Part shown: piece after piece, positions 44,991-53,594 of the stretch
Position numbering within the stretch: the stretch's first letter is position 1
How the letters are laid out: every line of letters begins with the position of its first letter
DNA from: Psychroflexus planctonicus
GTDB lineage: Bacteria; Bacteroidota; Bacteroidia; Flavobacteriales; Flavobacteriaceae
DNA length: 64,000 nucleotides
NCBI RefSeq assembly: GCF_014640195.1
Contig: NZ_BMGM01000006.1
Coordinates: 62,001-126,000, forward strand
Direction of reading: 5' to 3'
Translations under genes and position numbers: made by a program
The notes under the pieces: generated by a model
The model's input: only the letters and a program-made list of their open reading frames with translations
Databases searched by the model: none
Told to the model about the DNA's origin: nothing

Positions 44991-45692
44991 TTAATCTTTT
45001 AAGCAGTGATCGTTAAATGCATACATTGCATTTACTTGTAATAACATCGCTACACCACAAGCTATAATTGTAGCACAACTTAACATATTTGCTGTTGTTA
45101 TTGCTAAAGCTAAAGTTGCTAGTGCACATCTATAGCCACTTCCAAAGCTACTATTAGGATCTGCCGCTACAAAAGGACTTTTATCGTTAAGTGAAGTTAC
45201 AATATTAACAAATAGGTTATGTTTCTCAAATTCTTCACTTGTTAGATTTAATTCTAATACTTTATCTTTATAAATATTTAAAGCATCGTTAAAACCATAA
45301 TTAAATATATTTGAAGAAAAATCTTCAGTAAGATCAACTGTACTTTGTTTTAACCAATTATTTGAAAGTGCTACACTATAAATAGAGTCTGCGCCTATTT
45401 CAAGTGAAAGTTTCAAGTATTCATCTGGCAGTTCTATGTTTGTGCCTAATTCAATATTTATACTTGATAAAATAGCTTTATTTCTTTCATATGTATCATC
45501 AATATTTTTGTTATTGACATTCATATTAATAGTTACTTTATTCAATAAGTCACTATTATAGCTTGCAATATAAACTTCATTGTTAAATTTAAAGGTTTCA
45601 TTCGTACTATCATCTAAGTAATCTTCACAAGAAACAAATAAAATTAAAGTAGACATCAATGCTGCAAAATAAGGTTTTCTAAACTTTTTCAT
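44991..45692 (-). CDS. Lipoprotein with hydrophobic Cys/Ala-rich C-terminus, first gene of cassette 2
   Basis: A 233-residue protein from the ATG at 45692 (a GTG seven codons upstream is less likely). Signal peptide and lipobox FVSC are followed by EDYLDDST. The middle (about 25-175) is helical, Asn/Asp-rich and hydrophilic. The last 50 residues change character: GSGYRCALATLALAITTANM, then LSCATIIACGVAMLLQV, ending FNDHCLKD, with four Cys in a Gly/Ala-rich hydrophobic segment. Such a tail resembles the processed part of some bacteriocins and similar toxins, but no leader motif is proven. Family unknown. Confidence 0.6.
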   Translation of the reverse strand: MKKFRKPYFAALMSTLILFVSCEDYLDDSTNETFKFNNEVYIASYNSDLLNKVTINMNVNNKNIDDTYERNKAILSSINIELGTNIELPDEYLKLSLEIGADSIYSVALSNNWLKQSTVDLTEDFSSNIFNYGFNDALNIYKDKVLELNLTSEEFEKHNLFVNIVTSLNDKSPFVAADPNSSFGSGYRCALATLALAITTANMLSCATIIACGVAMLLQVNAMYAFNDHCLKD

Positions 45693-46028
45693 TTTAAAAA
45701 GATTTATACCCACATTCAGTGAGTGTTAATATTTATTTTAGGATAAGATTTTAAATTGGGTTTTCTCTTTTAAATAAAAATGCTAAGTAAAAAACCTATA
45801 CCGCAAATGCTGAAAAATCCAGCATCGCTGTTTGTGTATGTGTGTGAAGTAAAACATAAAACTAAATTTCATGTTACTAACATAAAAGCTTTATTTCTAT
45901 CTACATTGCAGAAAATCTGCAATTAACATTTTATCTTTAGCATTGATTTATAGATACTTAACTATTTTTAAATAATTATACAGTAGTAAGCTTTCTATTT
46001 GCTAAGTCAATTATTTGGTAAGTTTTGG

Positions 46029-46067
46029 TTCTACCAACTGAAATTGATCAGTGAAATAGTGAATTAA
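46029..46067 (+). pseudogene. Displaced recQ 3' end, copy 2
   Basis: Reads F-Y-Q-L-K-L-I-S-E-I-V-N-stop in frame, diverged from copy 1 (F-Y-R-L-K-L-I-S-E-V-A-N) by three residues. Lies at the same place relative to its end repeat and precedes a strong terminator, as in recQ. Confidence 0.85.
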
Positions 46068-46074
46068 AAATAAT

Positions 46075-46108
46075 AAAACCTCCGCTCTAAATTGAGCGGA
46101 GGTTTTTT
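46075..46108. terminator. Displaced recQ-type terminator, copy 2
   Basis: AAAACCTCCGCTC, loop TAAATT, GAGCGGAGGTTTTTT. The loop is identical to that of the true recQ terminator. Relative to that stem, one C-G pair has changed to T-A/G-compatible bases on both arms (CCCC/GGGGG to CCTCC/GGAGG), a compensated change that keeps the hairpin. Confidence 0.9.
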
Positions 46109-46210
46109 GAATTATTTATTTGTTTAACCAATTAGCATATCTAAGTTTTAAACATCGATTTATGCATTTTAAACTTTTTTTTTACGGTTAAAGCTAAGAC
46201 TTTGCAGCGC

Positions 46211-47146
46211 TTATCTAGGTAAAAACACTTCAGCCAACATACATCTTGCGCTTCCACCACCATTTACTTCAATGGTGTTTAAGTCTGAGCTTAAAATTTG
46301 GGTGTGTTTTTCTATTTCTGCAACTTGACTTTTCGTTAAAGATTCATGGGCTGTTTTGCTCATGATTAAATAAGTTTGGTCTGTAGTAGCCGATTTTACC
46401 TGCAACATGTTTCCTGCAAATTGGTGCATTTGTGCTTCGGCAATGTCAATGATACTTTTGCCATCACTTTTTAATGAGTTGACTACTAACTTTCGTTGCT
46501 TTTTGTCGTCTATACTTGCCAAACAAATCACGGCAAAATGTTCTGCAATACACATCATTACGTTGGTGTGGTAAATGGGCAAACGTTTGTCTTCTACGCT
46601 TTGGTAGGCTTCAAAAATTATGGGAGTAAATTCAAAGTCTTCGCAAAACTCAATGACCAAATCTTCATTTGCTCTGGCTGAAATTGCACAATAAGCTTTT
46701 CGGTTTTCGCGGTCTAAAATTAAACTTCCGGTTCCTTCTAAGTACAAATCTTCTTCTTCAGCAGAAGTATAATCTACAATGCTTTCAATGTTAAAACCAT
46801 GTTCTTCTAGTTGAAGTAAGACTTCTTCTCTGCGTTCTCTTCTTCGGTTTTCGGCAAACATCGGGTACAAAGCTACACGTCCGTCTTGATGAAAAGAAAT
46901 CCAATTGTTTGGAAACAAAGCATCGGGCGTGTCCAACTTTGGGTCGTCTTCCACCACAATTACATTGATGTTTTTGGCTTTCAACAATTCTACAAATCCA
47001 TCAAATTCAGCTTGTGCTTTGTGGTTAGTTGCTAAGTGAATGTCTTCGGTTTTACGTTGAAAATAATTGTTGACCGCTGTTTCTTCATTCATTCTAAACG
47101 AAGCTGGACGAATCATTAAAACGCTATCTGTTATTTGTTTTTTCAT
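46211..47146 (-). CDS. ctlX: Citrulline-utilization hydrolase CtlX-type pentein
   Basis: A 311-residue protein of the guanidine-modifying (pentein) superfamily. Its start ITDSVLMIRPASFRMNEETA matches CtlX proteins, named from Francisella citrulline use. Other motifs: FPNNWISFHQDG, LEGTGSLILD, YHTNVMMCIAEHFAVICL with the catalytic His, and the active-site Cys in NGGGSARCMLAEVF at the C-terminus. It is 1 base downstream of another pentein gene, so the pair form an operon. It probably hydrolyses citrulline or a related ureido/guanidino compound; exact substrate inferred. Confidence 0.85.
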   Translation of the reverse strand: MKKQITDSVLMIRPASFRMNEETAVNNYFQRKTEDIHLATNHKAQAEFDGFVELLKAKNINVIVVEDDPKLDTPDALFPNNWISFHQDGRVALYPMFAENRRRERREEVLLQLEEHGFNIESIVDYTSAEEEDLYLEGTGSLILDRENRKAYCAISARANEDLVIEFCEDFEFTPIIFEAYQSVEDKRLPIYHTNVMMCIAEHFAVICLASIDDKKQRKLVVNSLKSDGKSIIDIAEAQMHQFAGNMLQVKSATTDQTYLIMSKTAHESLTKSQVAEIEKHTQILSSDLNTIEVNGGGSARCMLAEVFLPR

Positions 47147-47147
47147 G

Positions 47148-48059
47148 TTATGCTCTAATTAGGGGTAAAGTGGAACAACGCAGCAAGCCTTCTTGCTTGG
47201 CAATTTCGCGATAGGAAACTTCTTCAACAGTTATACCGTGACTTCGTAACCACGTATTTAATCGTGTAAAATGTCGGTCTGAAACAACCACATCTTCCGA
47301 AATGGAAAATATATTGCTGGTCATGTCATACATTTCTTGTGCATCGATTTCGAAGATATTCTCTTTTCCGAAGAAATCAACTAGCCATTGGTATTCGGCT
47401 TCTTCTAGAAATCCATTTCTATGAATAATGGCTTTGTCTTTTCCAACGGGTTGAAAACAGCAATCTAGATGAAGCGCATTGGCTTTTGCATTGGTATTGC
47501 TTTTTCTCAAGTTGAAGGATTTTACTTTTTTATGTGGAAATAATTGTTGAATGGCTTCTACCGCTGCCAAATTGGTTCGCGCTGTAATGTAAGTGGAATA
47601 ATCTTCACCGCGATAAGTTCCGATGAAAATATATTCGCCATGCGGCATAATATCGCCACCTTCAATATGGCATTGTTCGGGCAAGACGATTACATTTTCA
47701 GGATTCATCTGATTGATTACATAATGTATGGCTTCAATTTCTTGTTCGCGATCGGGTAAAATATTGGCTCTCATAAATTTATCTTCAATTACAAAACCGA
47801 TATCTCGCGTAAAAATTTGGTTATAATTTTCAATAATTTTGGGTCTAAACACATCTACATTATATTTTCTAAAAACCGCAGCAACCGATTCCATTTCTTG
47901 AATCATATCTTCTTCTTTAGGATATTCTCCTTTTTTGATGAATTCAGCAGATTTGGGGTCGTAAGCTTCTTCTATACTTGGAACAGGACCATTTGAATTG
48001 GCTATTCCTAAAATAACAGCTTTTAATCTTGCTGTTTCGTTTGTAACCTGTAGTTGCAT
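47148..48059 (-). CDS. Arginine deiminase / dimethylargininase-like pentein
   Basis: A 303-residue pentein. Motifs: IFTRDIGFVIED with the guanidinium-binding Asp, LPEQCHIEGGDIMPHG with the metal/substrate loop, NALHLDCCFQPVGKDKAI with the catalytic HxD, and the nucleophile Cys in GLLRCSTLPLIR. This order is typical of arginine deiminase-like and amidinotransferase-like enzymes. It may convert arginine (or methylarginine) to citrulline, which the adjacent CtlX could use. No carbamate kinase or ornithine transcarbamoylase gene is nearby. Confidence 0.82.
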   Translation of the reverse strand: MQLQVTNETARLKAVILGIANSNGPVPSIEEAYDPKSAEFIKKGEYPKEEDMIQEMESVAAVFRKYNVDVFRPKIIENYNQIFTRDIGFVIEDKFMRANILPDREQEIEAIHYVINQMNPENVIVLPEQCHIEGGDIMPHGEYIFIGTYRGEDYSTYITARTNLAAVEAIQQLFPHKKVKSFNLRKSNTNAKANALHLDCCFQPVGKDKAIIHRNGFLEEAEYQWLVDFFGKENIFEIDAQEMYDMTSNIFSISEDVVVSDRHFTRLNTWLRSHGITVEEVSYREIAKQEGLLRCSTLPLIRA

Positions 48060-48104
48060 ATTGTGTTTTTACTATTTTGCAAAAATAAGTAAATTAACTT
48101 AGCT

Positions 48105-48767
48105 TTATTTGATTATGAGTTCGGGTTTAGGAGAGTTTTTTGCGTATTTCTCAACTTGAGTTGCACTGCATACTCCGGGATAATCTTTTGCATCGTTTGG
48201 AAGTGTTAAAATCCACTGAAAATGAAGATGCGGAACGTAATTTCCATTTTCATGCGCTTCCCCTAAATAACAAAATACTTTGCCTTTTTTAACTTGCGTT
48301 CCTTCTTCAATGTGTAAGGAAGCTTTACTTAAATGTCCGTACAAACTATAAAAACTGAAATCTTGAAACTGATGCTTCAAAATAATGGTTCCGCCATAGT
48401 TTCCTTCACCTTCATTGTAATAAGCTGAATGTACCGTTCCATCTAAAGGAGCTAAAATTCCTGCTCCAGCAGTAGCCCAAAAATCGACACCCAAGTGTAT
48501 ATTCCGAATTGTTTCTGAATTAAACAAGGCAGAATTAGCATACAAATTTCGCTTTTCTAAGTAACCGCCATACAAAACTTTTGTATTTGCTTTTTGCTGA
48601 ATTTCATTTAAATAATTTTGAAGCTGTTGATGATTAGGCGCATCAATATTTTGATTGGCTAGTGTGTTTTCGCTTAAATCTACTTCAGCGTAATCATTGA
48701 TGTTCGTAGCCTTTTCTATGAGCAAAAGCTGAACATCGAGTTCTTTTAAACAGGTTTTAAAAAGCAT
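48105..48767 (-). CDS. M23-family peptidase (LytM-like)
   Basis: A 220-residue protein with a LytM domain at about 85-200: HLGVDFWATAGAGILAPLDG (zinc ligands H-x3-D), LYGHLSKASL and PHLHFQW (the HxH ligand). All metal ligands are present, so it should be an active peptidoglycan endopeptidase or lysostaphin-like enzyme. The N-terminal 80 residues have no clear signal peptide, which is odd for this class; it might be exported by another route or act on a different substrate. Confidence 0.87.
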   Translation of the reverse strand: MLFKTCLKELDVQLLLIEKATNINDYAEVDLSENTLANQNIDAPNHQQLQNYLNEIQQKANTKVLYGGYLEKRNLYANSALFNSETIRNIHLGVDFWATAGAGILAPLDGTVHSAYYNEGEGNYGGTIILKHQFQDFSFYSLYGHLSKASLHIEEGTQVKKGKVFCYLGEAHENGNYVPHLHFQWILTLPNDAKDYPGVCSATQVEKYAKNSPKPELIIK

Positions 48768-48814
48768 GATTTGTGTGTATTTCAGATAGTAAGACTAACG
48801 AAAAACGAGAAAGT

Positions 48815-49519
48815 TTAAGCTTCCAAATAAGCAAGGAAAAGACCATAAGTAACACCGATAGAAACAGTGGTAATTGCCATTAGTAAGACACCTAAAATAA
48901 TGCTTGCAATGGTTTTAAGTATAATTACGAAATAAGATTGCTTAAAAAAAGAAATGTAAGCATATAGGAAGTATGCTAAAGAAACTAGATTTACAAATAG
49001 TTCTCCGTAGGGTTTAAAGTGGAGAGCTAGCGGAAAGAAAATAAGACCAAGCACAAGTACTTGTCCCATTACAAAAAGATTTAAAATAAGATTTTCCACT
49101 AAGTTGTAACCCGATTTTTTTCTAAAAAACCAATAGGAAAAAAATGAAATAAATACAGCAAAAAGCACAATCCAAAAACTCAAATAATTGTAAAATATTT
49201 TAGCAAATTCTTCTGCTTCTGGTCTGTTTAAGGAAGTTTCTTGAGTATTAAATTTCAAGAAAACAAAAATAAAAAGTGAAGCCGAGACAAAATAAAACTT
49301 AAACGGATTGACCAAGCGGTCTCGATGAATACTCAAATAAGCCTGGATGTGTTTCCCTGGATTCTGAATGAGTAATTTAATGGTATTTAAAAAACCCTTT
49401 TCTAAATTAAAAAACTGAAAAACCTGATTACTTAAACTTGAAAATGTAAAGCGTTTAATTTCATTTTTTTCTGAAATTTTGACGACTTCGTTATCTTTAA
49501 GTTTTGGTAAATAAGACAT
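48815..49519 (-). CDS. DUF3667-like integral membrane protein
   Basis: A 234-residue protein. The N-terminal third contains VFQFFNLEKGFLNTIKLLIQ, NPGKHIQAYLSIHRDRLVNP, the marker segment of DUF3667 proteins, followed by five hydrophobic helices (about 70-230). The zinc-ribbon often found at the N-terminus of DUF3667 is absent. Function of the family is unknown. Monocistronic. Confidence 0.75.
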   Translation of the reverse strand: MSYLPKLKDNEVVKISEKNEIKRFTFSSLSNQVFQFFNLEKGFLNTIKLLIQNPGKHIQAYLSIHRDRLVNPFKFYFVSASLFIFVFLKFNTQETSLNRPEAEEFAKIFYNYLSFWIVLFAVFISFFSYWFFRKKSGYNLVENLILNLFVMGQVLVLGLIFFPLALHFKPYGELFVNLVSLAYFLYAYISFFKQSYFVIILKTIASIILGVLLMAITTVSIGVTYGLFLAYLEA

Positions 49520-49635
49520 TTAGCTAAATTTATAAAACAAAGCTACAAATTTATTCTATGGTTGGAAAAAGCTCGTCAGTTCACTAAAAAGAGAGTTTCA
49601 GATTCATTTACATTATTTCATAGAAAATTTCAACA

Positions 49636-49664
49636 TAAAAAAAGCCCCAATAAAATTGAGGCTT
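49636..49664 (-). terminator. Rho-independent terminator of ohr
   Basis: On the minus strand AAGCCTCAAT pairs with ATTGGGGCTT (one T-G wobble) around TTT, followed by a T run. It lies 23 bases after the ohr stop. Confidence 0.85.
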
Positions 49665-49686
49665 GTAGTTTAGTATGTAATCACTT

Positions 49687-50115
49687 TTACTCGTCCAACA
49701 TCAAATTAAGTGTAACATCAATATTATCGCGAGTTGCTCTAGAAAATGGACACATTTCATGAGCTTCATTGATTAATTTTTCACCTGTTTCAACATCTTT
49801 TAACTTTGGTAAATAGGTGTCTAAAACGGCTGCTAGCTGCAAATTACCTTCATCGGTTTTTCCTAAACTGATGTGTGCTGTAACCTCGTAATCTCCAATA
49901 TCTATTTTGTGTTTGTCGGCTACAGCTTTAACTGCTCCTCCAAAACAAGCCGAATACGCTGCTCCAAAAAATTGTTCTGGATTGGCTCCGTCGCCTCCAT
50001 CACCACCCATGGCTTTGGGAACGCTTAACTTCATGTCAATAGGTCCGTCTTCAGACTTTACAAGTCCAGACCTTCCTCCTGTTGTTTTTGTTGCTGCTTT
50101 ATAAATTGTTTTCAT
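49687..50115 (-). CDS. ohr: Organic hydroperoxide resistance protein (Ohr/OsmC)
   Basis: A 142-residue OsmC-fold protein with both catalytic cysteines: YSACFGGAVKAVA at about 57 and EMCPFSRATRDNI at about 121, plus the glycine-rich GGDGGDGANPEQFFG loop. Ohr-type proteins reduce organic hydroperoxides using lipoyl groups as electron donor. It has its own terminator. Divergent from meaB across 67 bases. No adjacent OhrR regulator. Confidence 0.9.
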   Translation of the reverse strand: MKTIYKAATKTTGGRSGLVKSEDGPIDMKLSVPKAMGGDGGDGANPEQFFGAAYSACFGGAVKAVADKHKIDIGDYEVTAHISLGKTDEGNLQLAAVLDTYLPKLKDVETGEKLINEAHEMCPFSRATRDNIDVTLNLMLDE

Positions 50116-50182
50116 GTCTAAAATTATTTTTGTTCAATATAGAAACTTAAGCTGCTGAGAACAAAAATGAATTCATAAATTT

Positions 50183-51289
50183 GTGCTAAACACCATAAAT
50201 TTGACTTCTAAAAAGAAATCTGACTTTACTTCTGCTTTGGGTAATTCTGAAGCTACTTCTAGGCAAAACCATATTAGCGAAGCAAGTAAAAAACGCATCC
50301 GTGCTATTAGGAAGCAAGTAGTAAATCCTGATGAAATTATTCAAGGTTTGCTGGCCGGAAACAAAACGCAACTCAGTAAAGCCATTACGTTAATTGAAAG
50401 CAGCGCACAGAAACACGAGTCTAAAGTGAAGCAAATTATTGCAGCTTGTTTACCACATGCCAATCAATCAATACGAATTGGAATTACCGGTGTTCCTGGA
50501 GTTGGTAAAAGTACATTTATTGAAAGTTTCGGGAATTTCTTAATCAACCAAGGAAAAAAAGTTGCGGTTTTGGCTGTCGATCCTTCGAGTTCAGTTTCAG
50601 GTGGAAGTATTTTAGGCGATAAAACCCGCATGGAAGAATTGGTGAAAAGCGAACAGGCTTTTATCAGACCTACTGCTTCAGGTGATTCACTTGGTGGTGT
50701 GGCAAGAAAAACCAGAGAAAGCATTATTTTATGTGAAGCCGCCGGTTTTGATGTAATTTTAATTGAAACCGTTGGCGTAGGCCAAAGTGAAACTGCTGTA
50801 CATAGCATGACCGATTTCTTTTTGCTATTGAAACTGGCTGGCGCTGGAGACGAATTACAAGGCATTAAACGAGGAATCATAGAAATGGCAGATGCTATTT
50901 TAATCAACAAAGCCGATGGCAACAACGAAAAAGCCGCTAAACATGCCAAAGCCGAATTTAAACGCGCATTGCATTTGTATCCTGAAAAACAAAGCCAATG
51001 GACACCTAAAGTGAAGTTGTGTTCTGCATTGAATAACGTAGGTGTTGAAGATGTTTGGAAAATGCTATCGTCCTATTTTGAAAAAACCAAGTCCAATGGT
51101 TTTTTTGAAGAAAACAGAAAGTTGCAAAACAAATACTGGTTGCTGCAAAGCATCAATGAACAGCTGAAAAACCGTTTTTACAATCATCCCAAAATCAAAG
51201 AAGAATTGAAAATTCAGTTGGAAAAAATTCATCTACAAGAAACTACCCCTTTTGAAGCTGCAGATTATTTATTAGGATTGAAGCGGTAA
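50183..51289 (+). CDS. meaB: Methylmalonyl-CoA mutase-associated GTPase MeaB
   Basis: A 368-residue G3E GTPase with an N-terminal helical arm. Walker A is GITGVPGVGKSTFIE, switch and Walker B regions are VLAVDPSSSVSGGSILGDKT and IETVGVGQSET, and NKAD (INKADGNNE) recognises guanine. It guards and reloads the B12-dependent mutase. No mutase gene is adjacent. No ATG is close to the expected start: the frame opens with GTG at 50183 or TTG at 50201. Its end overlaps the convergent PAP2 gene by 25 bases. Confidence 0.9.
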   Translation: MLNTINLTSKKKSDFTSALGNSEATSRQNHISEASKKRIRAIRKQVVNPDEIIQGLLAGNKTQLSKAITLIESSAQKHESKVKQIIAACLPHANQSIRIGITGVPGVGKSTFIESFGNFLINQGKKVAVLAVDPSSSVSGGSILGDKTRMEELVKSEQAFIRPTASGDSLGGVARKTRESIILCEAAGFDVILIETVGVGQSETAVHSMTDFFLLLKLAGAGDELQGIKRGIIEMADAILINKADGNNEKAAKHAKAEFKRALHLYPEKQSQWTPKVKLCSALNNVGVEDVWKMLSSYFEKTKSNGFFEENRKLQNKYWLLQSINEQLKNRFYNHPKIKEELKIQLEKIHLQETTPFEAADYLLGLKR

Positions 51290-51888
51290 TTCTTCAAAAA
51301 AGCAATTTGAATTTTGTCGTAAAATTCATAAACCAAAATTCCCACTCCAAAACCAAAGATAGAACCTACAATAATATCGCTAGGGTAATGAAAACCTAAG
51401 TAAATTCGGCTAATGCTTACCAAAAAAGCCCAAATCAGCATCACACCAAAATAAGCTTTGTGAATGCGATTTAACAATTTTCCCAAGAAGCTAGCCATGG
51501 CAAAAGCAACTGCTGCATGGGCTGAAAAAAAACTGTATTTTTCACATTTAACGGCATTGCTATCTATCATTTTTCCTTTAAACAAGCCATCTGCCAATAA
51601 CCTAATTTGGTCAGCTATTTCCGAATTTATACTGCAAGGACGTGGTCTAGCTACTACATTTTTTACCAAAGTGGCCAACAAATCTGTAAATATTACGCTT
51701 ACTACTACAAAAACACCAATAATAAAAGCAGTTTTAAAGTTGGATTTTTTCCACATGAAAAGCATGAATATTCCTATAAACAAAGTACCGGTAATTTTAT
51801 CGGTAAAAAACAACCAAAAGTAATCCCAAAAGGAAGAATTTGATGCGTTGAAGGCAAGTAGGATTTCTTGATCTAAGCTTTCAATCAT
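51265..51888 (-). CDS. PAP2-family phosphatase
   Basis: A 207-residue membrane protein with the three PAP2 motifs: KNVVARPRPC (K-x6-RP), SFFSAHAAVAFA (a PSGH-like box, here FSAH) and SRIYLGFHYPSDIIVG (SR-x5-H-x3-D). Five to six hydrophobic helices surround them. It removes phosphate from lipids such as undecaprenyl pyrophosphate or phosphatidic acid. The catalytic His and Arg are all present, so activity is expected. Confidence 0.88.
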   Translation of the reverse strand: MIESLDQEILLAFNASNSSFWDYFWLFFTDKITGTLFIGIFMLFMWKKSNFKTAFIIGVFVVVSVIFTDLLATLVKNVVARPRPCSINSEIADQIRLLADGLFKGKMIDSNAVKCEKYSFFSAHAAVAFAMASFLGKLLNRIHKAYFGVMLIWAFLVSISRIYLGFHYPSDIIVGSIFGFGVGILVYEFYDKIQIAFLKNYRFNPNK

Positions 51889-51902
51889 TAGAATAAGCTA
51901 GT

Positions 51903-52139
51903 TTAGTTTTCTTCTGCTCCGTAAAAACGAACCTCAGCATCGTAAAATTCGCTGGCTTCTTTAACAAGGTTTTCGGTTTCTTGACGCAAATCGTCTTCGT
52001 CTTCTTTAGAAATATCGTCCCAAAATTGGAGTTCATCGGTCGCTAAATCTATTATACAGCGTGGGAATTCGGTATGAACAACAAAAATGGCGTCTGGAGT
52101 TTCTGTTGCATCTCCTAAAATAAAACGTGGGATTTTCAT
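51903..52139 (-). CDS. Conserved small acidic protein of unknown function
   Basis: A 78-residue soluble protein (MKIPRFILGDATETPDAIFV, then VHTEFPRCIIDLATDELQFW). Beta strands in the first half precede an acidic helix (DDISKEDEDDLRQE). I do not assign a domain, though the sequence has the look of a widely kept flavobacterial small protein. It is 14 bases upstream of PAP2 and 17 bases downstream of the MATE gene. Confidence 0.7.
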   Translation of the reverse strand: MKIPRFILGDATETPDAIFVVHTEFPRCIIDLATDELQFWDDISKEDEDDLRQETENLVKEASEFYDAEVRFYGAEEN

Positions 52140-52156
52140 AAGTAAAAGTTAGTTGG

Positions 52157-53491
52157 CTAATGTAACATTTTTTTAGTTAAATAATTAAATCTGAAGAAAA
52201 GCATAATAGCTGAAGCCGTTAAACCTGCCAATAAACCAAGCCATATTCCAATGTTTCCTAAAACATCGGCTTTTCCTGTGAAATAAGAAATAGGGAAACC
52301 AATTATCCAATACGCGATGAAGCAAATAAGCGTTGGGATTTTCACGTCTTGCATTCCACGTAAAGCGCCAAGAATAGTTACTTGTAAACCGTCACTTAAT
52401 TGAAAAATAGCAGCAATAATCAATAGCTGACTAGCGATTGTTACTACATAAATATCATCTATATAAAGTGTTGGTAAAAAGTCTTTTAATACAATAAAAC
52501 CAAGAGCAAAACCTGCCATAATGATAAAGACTTGCATAAAAATGGAAAAAGCAATTCTTCTTAAACTTTCAAAATCTTTTTTGCCTTTTTGATTGCCAAC
52601 ACGAATGGTTGCTGTAACTCCTAAACCAACAGCAATCATAAATGTCATAGAAGCCAGGTTTAAAGCAATTTGATTGGCGGCTTGTGCTTGCGCACCCAAT
52701 GTTCCAGCTAATAAAACGGTGGCGGTAAAAATTCCCCCTTCAAAAATCATTTGTAAAGCTGTTGGAAAACCAAGATTGAATAAACGTTTAAAAATTATTT
52801 TTTGCAAGGACTTTTTCATCAACACAAAATAAGGCTTGAGTTTTGGTTTTTTAAATAATATTACAAATAGAAAAACCAATAAAAACACTCTTGAAACTAA
52901 GGTTCCAATTGCGGCGCCTTCCAATTCCAATCTAGGGAAAAACCAGATGCCATAGATGAGTAAATAATTTAGAAGCACATTTAATAAATTAGCTCCAATA
53001 GTGGCATACATTGCATATTTAGTAAGCGACAAACCGTCTGCAAATTGTTTAAATCCCTGAAAAAGCATCATTGGAAACATAGACATAGCTATGATATTCA
53101 AGTACGGCATAGCAAGTTCTACCACATGTTCAGGTTGATCTAAATAGTATAAAACAGGTTTACTAAAAACTAAGATTAAGAGTAAAAGAATGCCTAGCAC
53201 TCCACACATTAATAAACCATGCTGAAAAACCTGTCTTCCTTTAATGTAGTCTTCTTCTCCATCTGCTTCTGCAATTAATGGTGTAATGGCAAAACTAAAA
53301 CCAATGCCTAAAAAAAGAGCGAACATTACCAGACTGTTGCCTAAAGATACAGCGGCTAATGGAGCTGCTCCCAGTTGACCAATCATAATGTTATCTACAA
53401 ATCCAACCAAGATATGTCCTAACTGCCCAAGCATGATAGGATAGGCAAGTTTGTAATTTTTAAAAAACTCCTTGGTATAGTCTGTAAGCAT
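52157..53491 (-). CDS. MATE-family efflux transporter
   Basis: A 444-residue protein with 12 membrane helices in two halves. N-terminal LAYPIMLGQLGHILVGFVDN and GQLGAAPLAAVSLGNSL are MATE marker segments; the second half starts LFNLGFPTALQMIFEGGIFT. It exports cationic drugs or metabolites using a sodium or proton gradient. It heads a probable unit with the small acidic protein and PAP2. Ion and substrate are not predictable. Confidence 0.93.
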   Translation of the reverse strand: MLTDYTKEFFKNYKLAYPIMLGQLGHILVGFVDNIMIGQLGAAPLAAVSLGNSLVMFALFLGIGFSFAITPLIAEADGEEDYIKGRQVFQHGLLMCGVLGILLLLILVFSKPVLYYLDQPEHVVELAMPYLNIIAMSMFPMMLFQGFKQFADGLSLTKYAMYATIGANLLNVLLNYLLIYGIWFFPRLELEGAAIGTLVSRVFLLVFLFVILFKKPKLKPYFVLMKKSLQKIIFKRLFNLGFPTALQMIFEGGIFTATVLLAGTLGAQAQAANQIALNLASMTFMIAVGLGVTATIRVGNQKGKKDFESLRRIAFSIFMQVFIIMAGFALGFIVLKDFLPTLYIDDIYVVTIASQLLIIAAIFQLSDGLQVTILGALRGMQDVKIPTLICFIAYWIIGFPISYFTGKADVLGNIGIWLGLLAGLTASAIMLFFRFNYLTKKMLH

Positions 53492-53594
53492 AGCTTCTAA
53501 AAAATTTGCAAATGTAGTTTTTTTATTGCTACGCTAAATACCAAATTTAATGGTATTTAACTAACCAAGGAGTCATGGAGTGGATGAATTAAAT

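Larger units (their letters stand above)
45782..46113. repeat. Cassette end repeat, copy 2
   Basis: A 332-base counterpart of the repeat at 43671-44013 in the same orientation, about 2.1 kb further on. It has the same order of parts: TG-rich tract, the ttgcag/ctgcaa palindrome, taattatacagtagtaagc, recQ 3' end, terminator. Differences are scattered substitutions and small indels, so the copies are not recent. Confidence 0.88.

Noticed and set aside
50464-50949. 161-codon open frame antisense to meaB
   Set aside because: It lies wholly within the conserved GTPase core and its translation is a reversed shadow with no domain sense.
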